Source: Portulaca oleracea (lineage: Eukaryota > Streptophyta > Magnoliopsida > Caryophyllales > Portulacaceae). From it: 64,000 nucleotides of DNA. Under the pieces are notes generated by a model that worked only from the letters and a program-made list of their open reading frames with translations, made no database searches and was not told the origin of the DNA. Shown one piece after another: positions 46,152 through 55,568 of this stretch (position 1 is the first letter of the stretch; the number at the start of each line of letters is the position of its first letter). The DNA lies in contig CM055885.1 in assembly GCA_029582165.1 (NCBI GenBank), forward strand, positions 11,840,729 through 11,904,728, read 5' to 3'. The position numbers were made by a program, and so were the translations under genes.

Positions 46152-46328
46152 AAAACCCACGCGGGTTTTGGTGAGCTATGGGCCCAGTTCAGGCTGCCCA
46201 ACGTTTTGTAGCAGCCCAATGAGGAAAACAAAGCCCGCACGGGTTTTCTACCAGGAGGAAAGAAAATCAAATTCAAGCGGCCCAAGCTGATGTGGCCCAG
46301 CAGGAATCATAAAACCCGCACGGGTTTT
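46152..46328. promoter_or_regulatory. Palindrome triad upstream of aORF2 (element D)
   Basis: Sites at 46152-46169 (AAAACCCACGCGGGTTTT), 46230-46247 (AAAGCCCGCACGGGTTTT) and 46311-46328 (AAAACCCGCACGGGTTTT), spaced 78 and 81 bp. GGGCCCA, GCCCA and GGCCCA boxes lie between them. The arrangement mirrors the LTR triad, but facing the antisense promoter. Confidence 0.7.
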
Positions 46329-46455
46329 CTGCCTACAAAGAATTTTTTTTGGAGCGGCCCAAGTTCAACGGCCTAAAGAGTCTCCAATATTTAGGTAAAA
46401 ATCTGAACCCATTTGTATTTTCGCGAAAACTAACATCTGTTTTGTGTTGATTTCC

Positions 46456-47057
46456 AGGTTGCCACATAAAGGAGCGCCATCATCCAGTCGCCGCTAAAAA
46501 GGACCATCCAGCAGGTTGCCGCATAAAAGAGCACCACCATCCGGTCGCCGCAAAAAGGGACCATCCAACAGGTTGCCGCATAAAAGAGCACCACCATCCA
46601 GTCGCCGCTAAAAGGGACCATCCAGTAAGTTGTCGTATAAAAGAGCACCATCACCCGGTCGCCGCCAAAAAGAGACCATCTATCATCAAGCTGCCATACA
46701 AAAGAGCACCAACAGCGACAGTCGTCAAACGGTTGCCACCTAAAGGCCTCCATCGATGTCGTCAACGACAGTCGTCCAACGGCTGCTACCTCAAAGCCAC
46801 CCACGATGTCGTCAGCATCAGTTGTCTAACGGTTACCACCTCAAGGTTACCGAAGACCTCTTCATCTACAGCAGTAGTCGTCCAGACGGATTCCACCTAA
46901 AGGTCTCCAACGACATCTACAGCAGCAGTCGTCCAAGCGGTCGCCACTTAAAGGTTACCAACGACGTCATCAGCTGGTCGTCATATGAAAAGAGCACCGC
47001 CAGCATCAAGACAGCCATCAAGTCTACATTGACCTTCGTCCTACTCGGACTCGATCA
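46456..47057. repeat. Tandem repeats in the 3' UTR of element D
   Basis: About four units of 57 bp (46456-46680; core GGTTGCCGCATAAAAGAGCA) are followed by degenerate units of about 60 bp (CCACCTAAAGG, GACAGTCGTCCAACGG) to about 46980. Tandem repeats between the last ORF and the 3' LTR are known for Tat elements such as Retand and Ogre. Any ORF here is repeat-encoded. Confidence 0.8.
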
Positions 47058-47071
47058 AAGTGGGGGCTCTC
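47058..47071 (+). other. Polypurine tract of element D
   Basis: AAAGTGGGGGCTCTC directly precedes the 3' LTR. B has the same motif before its 3' LTR (52821-52835). It primes plus-strand DNA synthesis in reverse transcription. Confidence 0.8.
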
Positions 47072-48621
47072 TGTAGACACCGGGATTTGCACCATTATAA
47101 TCCCAACTCATCAAAGCATTGAGGGCCGAATGCATTTTTTTTGGGCCAATGTAGTAAGCAATACAAAACAGAACAGGTGCGGCCCGCTAGATGAGACAAA
47201 ACCCGCACGGGTTTTAAGCGAACAAGAGACAGCCCAGAACCAAGGCAGGCTCAATGCGCGCCCCGGTCCACGTTAGAAAACCCGCACGGGTTTTCTTGTC
47301 CCCAAACGCGCCGTTTTGCTTGCCATGTCAGCGATCAGTGCCGAAGGTTTATAAAACCCGCGCGGGTTTTATCTTCAAAAATCCGGCGCCAAAATCACCT
47401 TGATCACCCTCCCTTGATATTAGCCCCATGTGTTTTTGACCCTAGCCTTGACTACGTGATTGCATGGCATGATCTAAGGGATGTGTCTCCCTCATTTTCC
47501 CTCCTAAACACTACCCTCACCACCTATAAATACCCCTTCATTCTTCCACTCATTTCACCAACAACTCTCCTAAAAACCACCCTCATTATACTCTCATTAT
47601 ACTATCCGTACACTCCCTTAAAATCTCTCTATAAGCATTCTCATACTATCATACCCTCACTCTACCAAATTCCCATCAAACCACTATCCATATGTTACAT
47701 TTCCATCCCCTCACATTTTCATCCCTTTCATCCATCAAGTCAAGGCGAAGTCAAGAGTTTCAACCGGCACATTCGGGCTCCTAAATCAAAAGATGTTCGA
47801 TTTATTACTTCCTTTTTGTCATTATTTGAATCATGTAATTCGTGCTTTAATTTCATTACATGTGCATATTTTGTAAACTAAAAACCTCTCTTTTTTATTG
47901 CATGATGAGAATATAATTTTGTGAAATTCATTAAACTTCTCCCCGCTCTTTATCATTTAATGTCGATTTTAGTAGAGTCCGTTTTCTAACGGGCGAATTC
48001 AAGAATCCTTATAATTCTTGGATTCGTAACCTTACCCCGAACTTAGAATCGGGTTTCGTAGACCGGAGTTACTTTTTTTATTTTTTTAGGTTTGTCGGTT
48101 TCCTTAAATCGGCTGGCGACTCTTTATTCTTTTTATAGTTCGTTTGATTACTTAAAATTGAAATTTACATAAAAATAATTAAGAAATGATTTAATATCTT
48201 TCCTCACACCCAATTTAAAGTGGAAAATTGAGAGAAAATGCGTAAGAATTAATAAAACTCACTCGGGTTTTATTGTTTCAAACTCATGTTCTCTGGCCCG
48301 AGGGAAACAGGCGGCCAGGCTCAAGAGCCATCAAAACCCGCGCGGGTTTTGATGGTTCTACCGGCCCGCGTGCTTCCTTTTGGGCCAGAATGTGGTGTGG
48401 GTCGATTTTGGATCATTATTAATATATTTTTGTGTAATTTCAAGTATTTAAATGATAAAAAACGGATTTGTAAAATAAATAAAATTTCACCATCCCGAAA
48501 ATGAATTTCATAAAATAAAAATATCCTTATTTAAGGATTAAGCAACCTTAGTCGGCTCCCGATCATTAAGTAGCGCATCCGAGGAACGATTTCCCCGAAC
48601 GGGAATTTTCCGGGTCCTACA
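47072..48621 (+). repeat. 3' LTR of element D
   Basis: 1550 bp, TGTAGACACC...GGGTCCTACA, followed by catgg. Palindromes at 47198, 47277, 47353 and 48333 (the last extended to 28 bp at 48328-48355). It differs from the 5' LTR by few substitutions and small indels. Confidence 0.9.
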
Positions 48622-49630
48622 CATGGCTATGGCCATTTTCAAGCCGATTGTCCAGCCGACGTACTTTGACCCTTCAAGAAGTACAAGAGATCGATGAAGA
48701 GCTTCAAAAGGCTCAAGATGATTCCGAAGTGGTGGTTGAAGATGCGGTTACTAGTGAGGAGGAGAACGCCGCCCCCGTACCCCTCGTACGTGGAGGCGCA
48801 TTTGTTTTGAGGAGAGCTTTACATACCCGTGAGACTCCCCTCGACAAGGCCCAAAGGGAAATGTTGTTCCAAACGCGGTGCTTCGTAGGTGGAAAGGTGT
48901 GCACTCTGGTAATTGATGGAGGAAGTTGCACGAACGTCGCGTCTACCACTATGGTCGAGAAACTTGGCTTGCCTGTAATACCGTACCCTCGACCTTATTC
49001 TCTTTATTGGCTCAACGATCACAACGACGTCAAGGTAACTAAGCAAGTCCTAGTGAATTTTTCTTTTGGATCTAACTACGATGATTCCCGTGTTTGTGAT
49101 GTTGTTCCTATGAGCGCTTGTCACATTTTATTGGGTCGCCCATGGCAATACGACAAGCGAACGATACACAACGGGTTGGACAACACTTGCACATTCACCT
49201 ATAAAGTTAAGAAGATCAAGCTACTTCCCATTTCTCCCCGAGAAACTGAAACTTCAAAAGCCGAGATGGGTAGTGAGTTGAGGAACCTTCTCATGATGAG
49301 CGAAACAGGGGATGAGCGTGCTCTTGAAGACGACGAGCTACCCCTTGCTTTGTCTTTGCCTTGTGGCGAGCCTGGTGAGATTGAGAGTTCCCAAGCAGCA
49401 TATAAATTTCCACTTCCGCCCCTTAACCTCTCACCTTCACAAAACAAGCCTCCTCCCACTTTCTTGCATTTGGACGATGGGTACATTGTGGGATTCGAAA
49501 CTAGTTGGATGTCCGGCATGTTGACTTATGGCGATTGGGATGCTAGAAGTTCTACGGAGCCAATTGATGGAAAATGCATCGGTTTTAACTCCCAAGAGTT
49601 GAGGGCAACTCTTTTTCAAGAGGGGGAGTA
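48622..49630 (+). pseudogene. Zinc-knuckle end, protease and tail ORF of element C
   Basis: The rest of the CCHC knuckle (YGHFQADCPA) is followed by a one-base shift into the frame open to 49724. RRTLTLQEVQEIDEELQ is typical of the chromoviral gag-protease joint. Protease reads VCTLVIDGGSCTNVAS (Asp-Gly-Gly in place of Asp-Ser/Thr-Gly) and ACHILLGRPWQYD. The following 130 residues match the tail of G: GSELRNLLMMS, LALSLPCGEP, LDDGYIVGFE and SQELRATLFQEGEY, which ends exactly at the LTR. No RT follows, so C needs another element's enzymes. Confidence 0.8.
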
Positions 49631-50728
49631 TAGACCGTGTCGGAGAGCTTCCTTAGCCAGGTTTGCAAAAAGAGACAAGAGGGAGGAAATCTCGACCCGA
49701 CATTCTCGAGCAAAACCCACTTGACCGCTATCTTTCACGAACCGTTACATCTTTGTAAAGGGTAGGATGGTGAGTGTCACGTTGGACTGGCTTAGGCAAG
49801 TTGCCCATTGGCCGAACTTGGAGAGGCTCGGGACTTGCTTGTGACCCGGAGGCCGTGGGACCGGGCTGGGCCATCCCGGGAATGAGGAGTGTCGAGGCTC
49901 GGAAGTGCCCCAGGGCAACGCCGACAAACAGCCGGCAGTCACACCCGTGACATGGGTTTCACACCTGCTACGACCTGTTGGCAAAAGGTAGAATTCTAGG
50001 CAGTTGTGGCTCGCGCCCATGACAGTGATGACGCGCCCGCGACAGCCTGCTGGCTGAGACGTCGCGCCAGCGACTCAACGTGTGACACCCGCGACACTCA
50101 GTTGCTGGACGAGGGGTTGCCGAGTCAGAGAGTCGTCGCGCCCACGACCCTTCAGCGACACGCCCTTGACAGCGACAGATTGTGACGGACAAAAGGCAGT
50201 CGCCCCCGCGACCGTCTTCGTTGCGCCCACGACCCCCCCCTGCGACACGCGCGTGCAGTTTTATTTTTTGCTGAGTTTTAACCTAATTTTATGTTTAGTA
50301 TAAATACTATGTTTAACACTCTTTTCAGGCAGCTTATGTTGATGAATGATATGCTAATGCATTGCTAGGGTTTTTCTCCCATTTCTCTCAAAAATCTTGT
50401 GGGGTTAGCAAGTCATTCCTTTATTGATCATTTGGTAGATGTTTCCTTTATGATGGTCATGGTGGTAGGTTTTGGTGGTGGATTATCCTTTACCCAAAAT
50501 CATATCCAATCCCTTTGGTGTTCAAGGTTTATGTTCTTGGTTGATTTTTATTATTATTCAAGTTCATGGCTAATATTGAGATGTTCAAGCATGGGTGATT
50601 GAGATTTGCATCTTTCTCTCTCTATTCTATTATTCATGGGTTTTCAAGTGGTTTTCTCTCATCTTCTCTACAAGAACAACTCAAGTTATATTTATTCATC
50701 AATCCACCGCACATCGGGAACCGCTCCA
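49631..50728 (+). repeat. 3' LTR of element C
   Basis: Starts TAGACCGTGTCGG (the expected TG is TA) and ends AACCGCTCCA, followed by gatca. The GTCGCG-CC-CGCGAC repeats are present in decayed forms such as GTCGCGCCAGCGAC and GTCGCGCCCACGAC. It diverges noticeably from the 5' LTR. Confidence 0.9.
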
Positions 50729-51330
50729 GATCATAACGAAGTCAAAGGGAGTGAGCATCATCTCACCAACGGGAAGGTGGAGCGAATTAGTGGTATCCCA
50801 GAAACTCTCCACGATAGCCCAGCCATAGGTTCTCTTGCTTCGAATCTTCGAAGTCCTCAAACAGTCCAGGAAAGGGCCGAAGCCCGCATCCCTCATAGTG
50901 TCTGAATAAAATGCATCCACTTTCGCATGGAAGAATAAGGCTACTACACCTTGTATACTCTCGCACGCCTTGAAGGAATCCTCCTACAGTAAGGTCAATG
51001 GAAGGGCCTAAGGTGCAAAGTACTTCAAGCAAAATTCGAAGTAACTAAGGTTGCTTTAAAATTCAATTTAAAGTACTACAAAAGATAGCATGCAAAATGT
51101 CTGTAAAAAATGAAACATGATATGGGAGTTAAGAGGTGCATACCGAGTCGTGAGAACGGAAATACCATGCTTGCTCATCTTGACGAAAGACCAACTGAGC
51201 TGGAGTAAAATCCCTATTGGGATATTCTCGTTGCAACCGTCCTTGCATAAGGACGCTCTGGAACTGCCGGTTGAGTAGCACATATGTGCCACCTCTGAAA
51301 AAGATTCATTCTCGTGCAGCGAAATTCGAA
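50729..51330 (-). pseudogene. Antisense aORF2 of element B, N-terminal PMD exons cut by element C
   Basis: Exon 1 (about 51320-51144) reads GGTYVLLNRQFQSVLMQG and EQAWYFRSHDS, before GTATGC. The intron (51143-50984) ends TAG. Exon 2 starts EDSFKACESIQG and has VESFWDTTNSLHLPVGEM and LTPFDFVMI. The intron position equals intron 1 of D (SHGK/ED). After 50733 element C begins, and the PMD frame resumes at 20005 on its other side. An acceptor-like TTTTTCAG just before exon 1 suggests another upstream exon. Plant mobile domain family; function as for D. Confidence 0.75.
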
Positions 51331-51424
51331 AGCCAACAAAAAAAAAGGATTTCTTTAGAGAGAGAATAAGGAGTTGAAGATAAAGAGTTCGACTTGGAAT
51401 GCAATGCAATCGGATTCAAGCTCC

Positions 51425-51607
51425 CTTATATAGGTAAAATGAGTGAGCTCCCTCTGCCACATGTTAGCTCCTGCATGGTCCTAACTCAAGGCTGATCGGC
51501 CTACAAGACCACCCAGAATAATTGCATTGAATGGTCTCCTGCATGGCCTGCAAAAGCTGAGTAGTACGAGCCAAAAGATTCCTTCTTGAGTTCATGGTCG
51601 GTCGGCC
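51425..51607 (-). promoter_or_regulatory. aORF2 promoter region of element B with palindrome variants
   Basis: The minus strand reads TATATAAG at 51425-51432, about 110 bases before exon 1. Upstream lie GGCTGATCGGCC (51490-51501) and GGTCGGTCGGCC (51596-51607), each one change from the palindromes GGCCGATCGGCC and GGCCGGTCGGCC in the B-family LTRs. The second is followed by TTG as in the LTR. Confidence 0.55.
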
Positions 51608-52653
51608 TTGAAAGGAGTGCTTTTGTCTTCTTTCACGTTGTCCATTCCCAATGGCATGCAACTTTCCAAGGCCATGCATGATTAAAATGCACCGAACAAT
51701 GAGGAGGTGTTCTTCTCAAGACCGAAGCATCCATTCCCCAAATGAAAAGCAATCCTCAATGGCTATGTCGCTGCAATTCGAGGTAAGTCTTCTAGACCAA
51801 AAAATTAAAATTCATCAGAACTGACAAAAAAAGAACTTATGTGTATTTTGCAGGAAATTTATTAGACCAAATGAAAAGCGATCCCCAATGGCTATGTCGC
51901 CACCGACATCACGATCGGTGAAGTCCACCGACATTGAATTGTCGTCATCACTATCATCAACGGCTTCCGACCTCGCGTCTGGTTACTTTGGCATCTGGCC
52001 TCGCGTCCAGTTTGTCATTATCATCATCGTCATCATCAGAAAAGGCGAAAACAGGGTAGCCCATCGGCGTAAGTCCCCATCAACATCAGAGCCACCGGCT
52101 GAGTTTCGGTGAAGTCTCGAGAACTAGAGCTATCGGCAGAGTTTCTCCCGAGCCATCGGCAGCACGCCCGATGAAGTCTTGACCCCCAAGCTATCGACAT
52201 CGCGATCGATGAAGTCTTTCGGCGTCGAACATGCCAACAACCATCAAACGACACCGGGAAAGACTAGAAACGACACTGGGAAAGACTAGAAAATCAACAT
52301 CAACATCCAAGAGTCATCACTCACCGACATCATGTCCGATGAAGTTGCTCCAGCAAGTAAGGCGTCATTCTCGCCTGAGATCACCTATCGGCGCAAGTTC
52401 GCCAACAGCGACACAGGCCTTAGCTTCCAAGTGTCGACTCACACCTTCAAGTAGGACACCCTCAACCCCCATATTATATCAAGTAGGACGTCATCAAACG
52501 TCCTAGATCATTTCAAGTTGAGCATCATTCTTGCTCGAGATCATCCTCGACAAAGGCACACGTCGCCCACAACCACAATGTAGGACCCCGCTTCCAAGCA
52601 TCACCCCAGGCTTTGCACTCCATAAAGTCATATCCCCAGACTTTGCACTCCAC
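51608..52653. other. 3' UTR of element B with degenerate repeats
   Basis: No gene. From about 51890 to 52560 short degenerate repeats occur (CATCACGATCGGTGAAGTC, CATCGCGATCGATGAAGTC, GAGCCATCGGCAG, CATCATGTCCGATGAAGT). They occupy the same place as the tandem repeats of D. Small ORFs are repeat-derived. Confidence 0.6.
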
Positions 52654-52845
52654 AAAGTCATATCTCGACCGGCGTCCTTCAAATCAAGACTACTTTGATT
52701 TTCGTCCTATCTTCGTACTTAATCAAAGGGGGGGCTCTCTGTAGACACCAAAGTCATATCTCGACAGGTGTCCATCAAATCAAGACTACTTTGATTTTCG
52801 TCCTATCTTTGTACTTAATCAAAGTGGGGGCTCTCTGTAGACACC
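52654..52845. repeat. 96-bp tandem duplication across polypurine tract and LTR start (element B)
   Basis: Units 52654-52749 and 52750-52845 differ at a few positions. Each runs from AAAGTCATATCTCGAC to CTCTCTGTAGACACC, so it includes the polypurine tract and the first ten bases of the LTR. Confidence 0.9.
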
Positions 52846-52888
52846 GGGATTTTCACGCATAAATAATATGGAAATAAAGGCGGAAGAA
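52836..52888 (+). repeat. Truncated 3' LTR of element B
   Basis: TGTAGACACCGGGATTTTCA and on to GGCGGAAGAA match the first 53 bp of the 8916 LTR, then homology stops and filler DNA begins. The position after a polypurine tract marks it as the true 3' LTR of B. Confidence 0.8.
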
Positions 52889-53712
52889 TATTTTCATAGA
52901 ATATTTTGACTTTGACGACCGCTTTCAGGAAATGAAAGCATTTGCTCCGGAACCTGTAACTCTATCTTATCGGTAACTGCACAGGGATATAGTCCAATGG
53001 CATGGCTAAAGCTCTGCCAGCTTTCGTTCCAGTCTTAGATTTGGACCTGGGAATTTCTCCCTTTTCCAGAAAGGAGCCGAATGAAACCAAAGTTTGAAAC
53101 TTGTTGTTGAAGTCCTTTCAGCGTGATCAAAGAAAAGAAAAACAGGTAAGAAAATGTGTATTTGAAAGATTATCCTCAGAGAGATTGTTGGGTATGGCCA
53201 GCCATATTAGAAATAAGGTGAATGAATAAGACGAATACTGGGGATATTGTAATATACGGGAGAAATTCTACTAAAGAGAAATGCATTTGGGCTTCTTTGT
53301 TGGAGAGCGTAAACTTCTCTCTTTAAAATTGCCCTAGCTAGAACGAAATCATCAACTTCGGAATAGTTTCGATAGCTATTCTTCGAGCAGGAGAACATTC
53401 TGATTTGAAAGAAAGTAAAAGCTAGGCTAGTTGCGGTGGACATGGGTTCAATCAATGGGCGCGAAATCAGCGATAGGCTTGATTGTTTGACTGCCACTTG
53501 GGGATGTAGTTGTAGATACATTAGTCTTAGTGGGTCGTTGGCTCCACCGGGCCTTAATCCTTGTTCGTGAGTTCAGGGAACTCGGCAAAATGACCCGGTA
53601 ACTTCAGGGAGTAGTGGGGCCCTAAGCTAAGCCTTGGCTAAACCTTCCCCATATGGAGTTCGGAACCCAAAGGTTGAAATCCAATCCAATTCCTTAGCTA
53701 AGTTTGAAAGGA
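52889..53712. other. Filler segment with organellar LSU-rRNA-like stretch
   Basis: An 824-bp segment unrelated to the flanking elements. Around 53573-53620 GGGAACTCGGCAAAATGACC and GGTAACTTCAGGGAG resemble a highly conserved part of bacterial-type 23S rRNA (plastid or mitochondrial). The remaining bases have a plant-mitochondrial look, but I cannot assign them. It is probably organellar DNA joined during break repair. No ORF is supported. Confidence 0.4.
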
Positions 53713-53910
53713 ATGGCCGAACCCAAAGACCAAGAGTCAGCACATGAAGAACATCACATTCAAGAAATAAGAGAAGGAAGACCTAGTGACAACAGTCCAT
53801 CTTCAACACCATTTTCTCATGGAGCTAGCGCACTACCTCCTACTATGGAGTCAAGCGACTCTCCACAGCTAACTTGGATGTCCCAATGAGAAAGACGTCC
53901 ACCTGCTTAT
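53713..53910 (+). pseudogene. Second copy of the copia integrase-RT linker
   Basis: Matches 8715-8915 with about ten differences (PKDQESAHEEHHIQEIREGR, SPSSTPFSHGAS). As at 8916, it ends exactly at TGTAGACACTGGG of a B-type LTR. It is therefore a duplicated junction and not an independent copia insertion. Confidence 0.85.
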
Positions 53911-55568
53911 TGTAGACACTGGGATTTTGACACATAAATAATATGAAAGTAAATGTGGAAGAAATAAAAGAAGCTCGATAAATACATGCATTTACATGTA
54001 TTTTGTTCACCTAAAATCAAATGCATGATCACATGTGATTCTTCCTAGCTACATGTACATTTTTTATATAAGAAGTGAAGCCATGCAAACCCTAAGAGCA
54101 AGCGTCAGAGGTCACGAGATCGAATCCTCACAAAAGCACTCTCAAAAGCTAATAATATATGCTTTCTCCGTCCAGTGTGAAGCTGCATTTCCCTAGGCAA
54201 CTTGACTTCTCACCCCACCCTCCATGCATGCATGGACGATAACACGTTCCTCCCCCCTGCCTGGTGGCCGGTCGGCCTTGGCAGCTCTGCCCACACGTGG
54301 TCAATGGACCACATGTTGTCGTCCAAAGTAGACATCCCCCCTAGCTGCCTTGCAAGCTGTGCTGATTGATCGGAGACTACGAGGTAGGTGTATATGCATG
54401 CATGCCTACTCTGTACTCCTCCCGTAAATACTATCCTTCTCCAAGTCATTTCACTCACCAACTCACTCATCATCTGTCCCTCTATACTCATTCTCTAATC
54501 TCTCTCTAATCTCTCTTAAAATCTCCCTACTTCTTATTATATCCTTCATCTCATATTCATCTCTTATCCATCCTCTATTTTATCCTATCTTCCCTACATA
54601 ATCTTCATCTTTCATCCTCACAAAAACCCTAAAAACGTATCTTACCTTCATTCATCCTAAACTCCACAAAGAACCCTAGTCTAAACACATTCAAAGCCAC
54701 AAAAATAAGCCTTCTTATTCCCCTCTTTCCACCCTCTTTCTTGTCACTTTTTACCATCTTTTCTATCACCATCTTAGCACTTGGAGAGGAGGTTTCTAAA
54801 GGCATAAAGGAGGATTCTTCAAGGATCTAAAAGCTAGGCAAAGCTTTTCCCCACAAGGTCACAATGTAAGCTTCAAAGTGCTCTTTCTTTCTTGTAAATT
54901 AGTGTACATTTTTATTCTCTATCTTGTATATTTTCATTCTTGTTACATGATTCAATGAAATAATCCTATAAAGTGTTCCTTCATTTCCCTTCCAAATGTT
55001 ATCAAAAGCACATTTTAATATTTTAGTAGAGTCTTTCCTTTTGTCAGAGCTGAACTCTTAAAGTTTACTTTTCGAGTTCGTAGCCTTACCCCGAATCCAT
55101 TCTTGGGTTTCACAGGCGGAGTCTTTCTTTCTTTTCTTTTTGGTTTTGTCTTGGCTTTTCCATTAAAAAGTCGGGTGGCGACTCCCATTTCGAACCAAAA
55201 CACATCGAAGATTGCATAAATTATGGTTGACATGGTTTTACAATGTATCGATGCAACTTTAAGGCGTTCTTATATTTCTAAATAATATGTGCATAAATAA
55301 CCTTCTTCCGAGCCTAACATTTAAATGAGCAAATTGAGTTAATTTTAGAAGAGTTTGGAACAAGTGGATGGTCACTCTTTAAGGTTTAATTCAAGGACTC
55401 ATAAAATGCATAAGTAAAGGGAAAGGGGTTTTACAAAATATTATTCATGAAATGTATGACTAATTCCTTAAAGAGTTTTCAAAGGTTAAACCACAACACA
55501 AATCACTGAATCACACCCCCAATCCAACATGGACGTTCGGAAGCCCGAACGGCGAGGAAAAATGTCCA
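53911..55568 (+). repeat. B-family LTR (duplicated or solo)
   Basis: 1658 bp, matching 8916-10566 throughout, ending AATGTCCA with no PBS after it. The flanks (cttat left, cacga right) do not form a TSD. It contains GGCCGGTCGGCC at 54266-54277 and a decayed G-box inverted repeat near 54294. Confidence 0.85.

Larger units (their letters stand above)
22440..48621 (+). mobile_element. Element D: Tat-lineage gypsy retrotransposon with two antisense genes
   Basis: TSD catgg at 22435-22439 and 48622-48626. LTRs of about 1.54 kb lie at 22440-23976 and 47072-48621. Internally: PBS, 1.4-kb leader, gag, protease, G-patch-like linker, RT, dual RNase H, integrase, antisense aORF1, antisense aORF2 (PMD), tandem-repeat 3' UTR and polypurine tract. 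Nested G and H add 8.07 kb; the element itself is about 18.1 kb. The two LTRs are nearly identical, so D is fairly young. The gag-pol frame has only point stops and no frameshift. Retand and Ogre are the closest known analogues in plan. Confidence 0.9.
20006..50728 (+). mobile_element. Element C: gag-protease-only LTR retrotransposon (TR-GAG type) hosting element D
   Basis: 5' LTR 20006-21066 and 3' LTR 49631-50728 flank about 4.5 kb of own sequence, with perfect 5-bp TSDs gatca (20001-20005 and 50729-50733). The initiator-Met PBS, gag, CCHC zinc knuckle and protease are present. No RT, RNase H or integrase exists between protease and the 3' LTR. This matches the class of non-autonomous elements called TR-GAG. 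Element D sits within the zinc-knuckle codons. LTR divergence is visibly larger than for D or G, which agrees with C being the older insertion. Confidence 0.9.
8916..52888 (+). mobile_element. Element B: Tat-lineage gypsy retrotransposon, split by nested insertions
   Basis: Order: 5' LTR 8916-10566, PBS, leader, gag, RT, two RNase H domains, integrase (to 17685), then antisense aORF1 and antisense aORF2, a repeat-bearing 3' UTR, a polypurine tract and a 3' LTR start at 52836 cut after 53 bp. Element C (20006-50728 plus the 5-bp TSD) interrupts aORF2, leaving about 13.2 kb of B. Protease is deleted. The coding capacity is destroyed by frameshifts, a YVDN RT motif and loss of the integrase Glu. 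The dual RNase H and antisense extra ORFs are hallmarks of Tat. Confidence 0.85.

Noticed and set aside
53573..53620. Functional rRNA gene
   Set aside because: Only a stretch of about 50 bases resembles large-subunit rRNA and the surroundings do not. At most it is a transferred organellar fragment.
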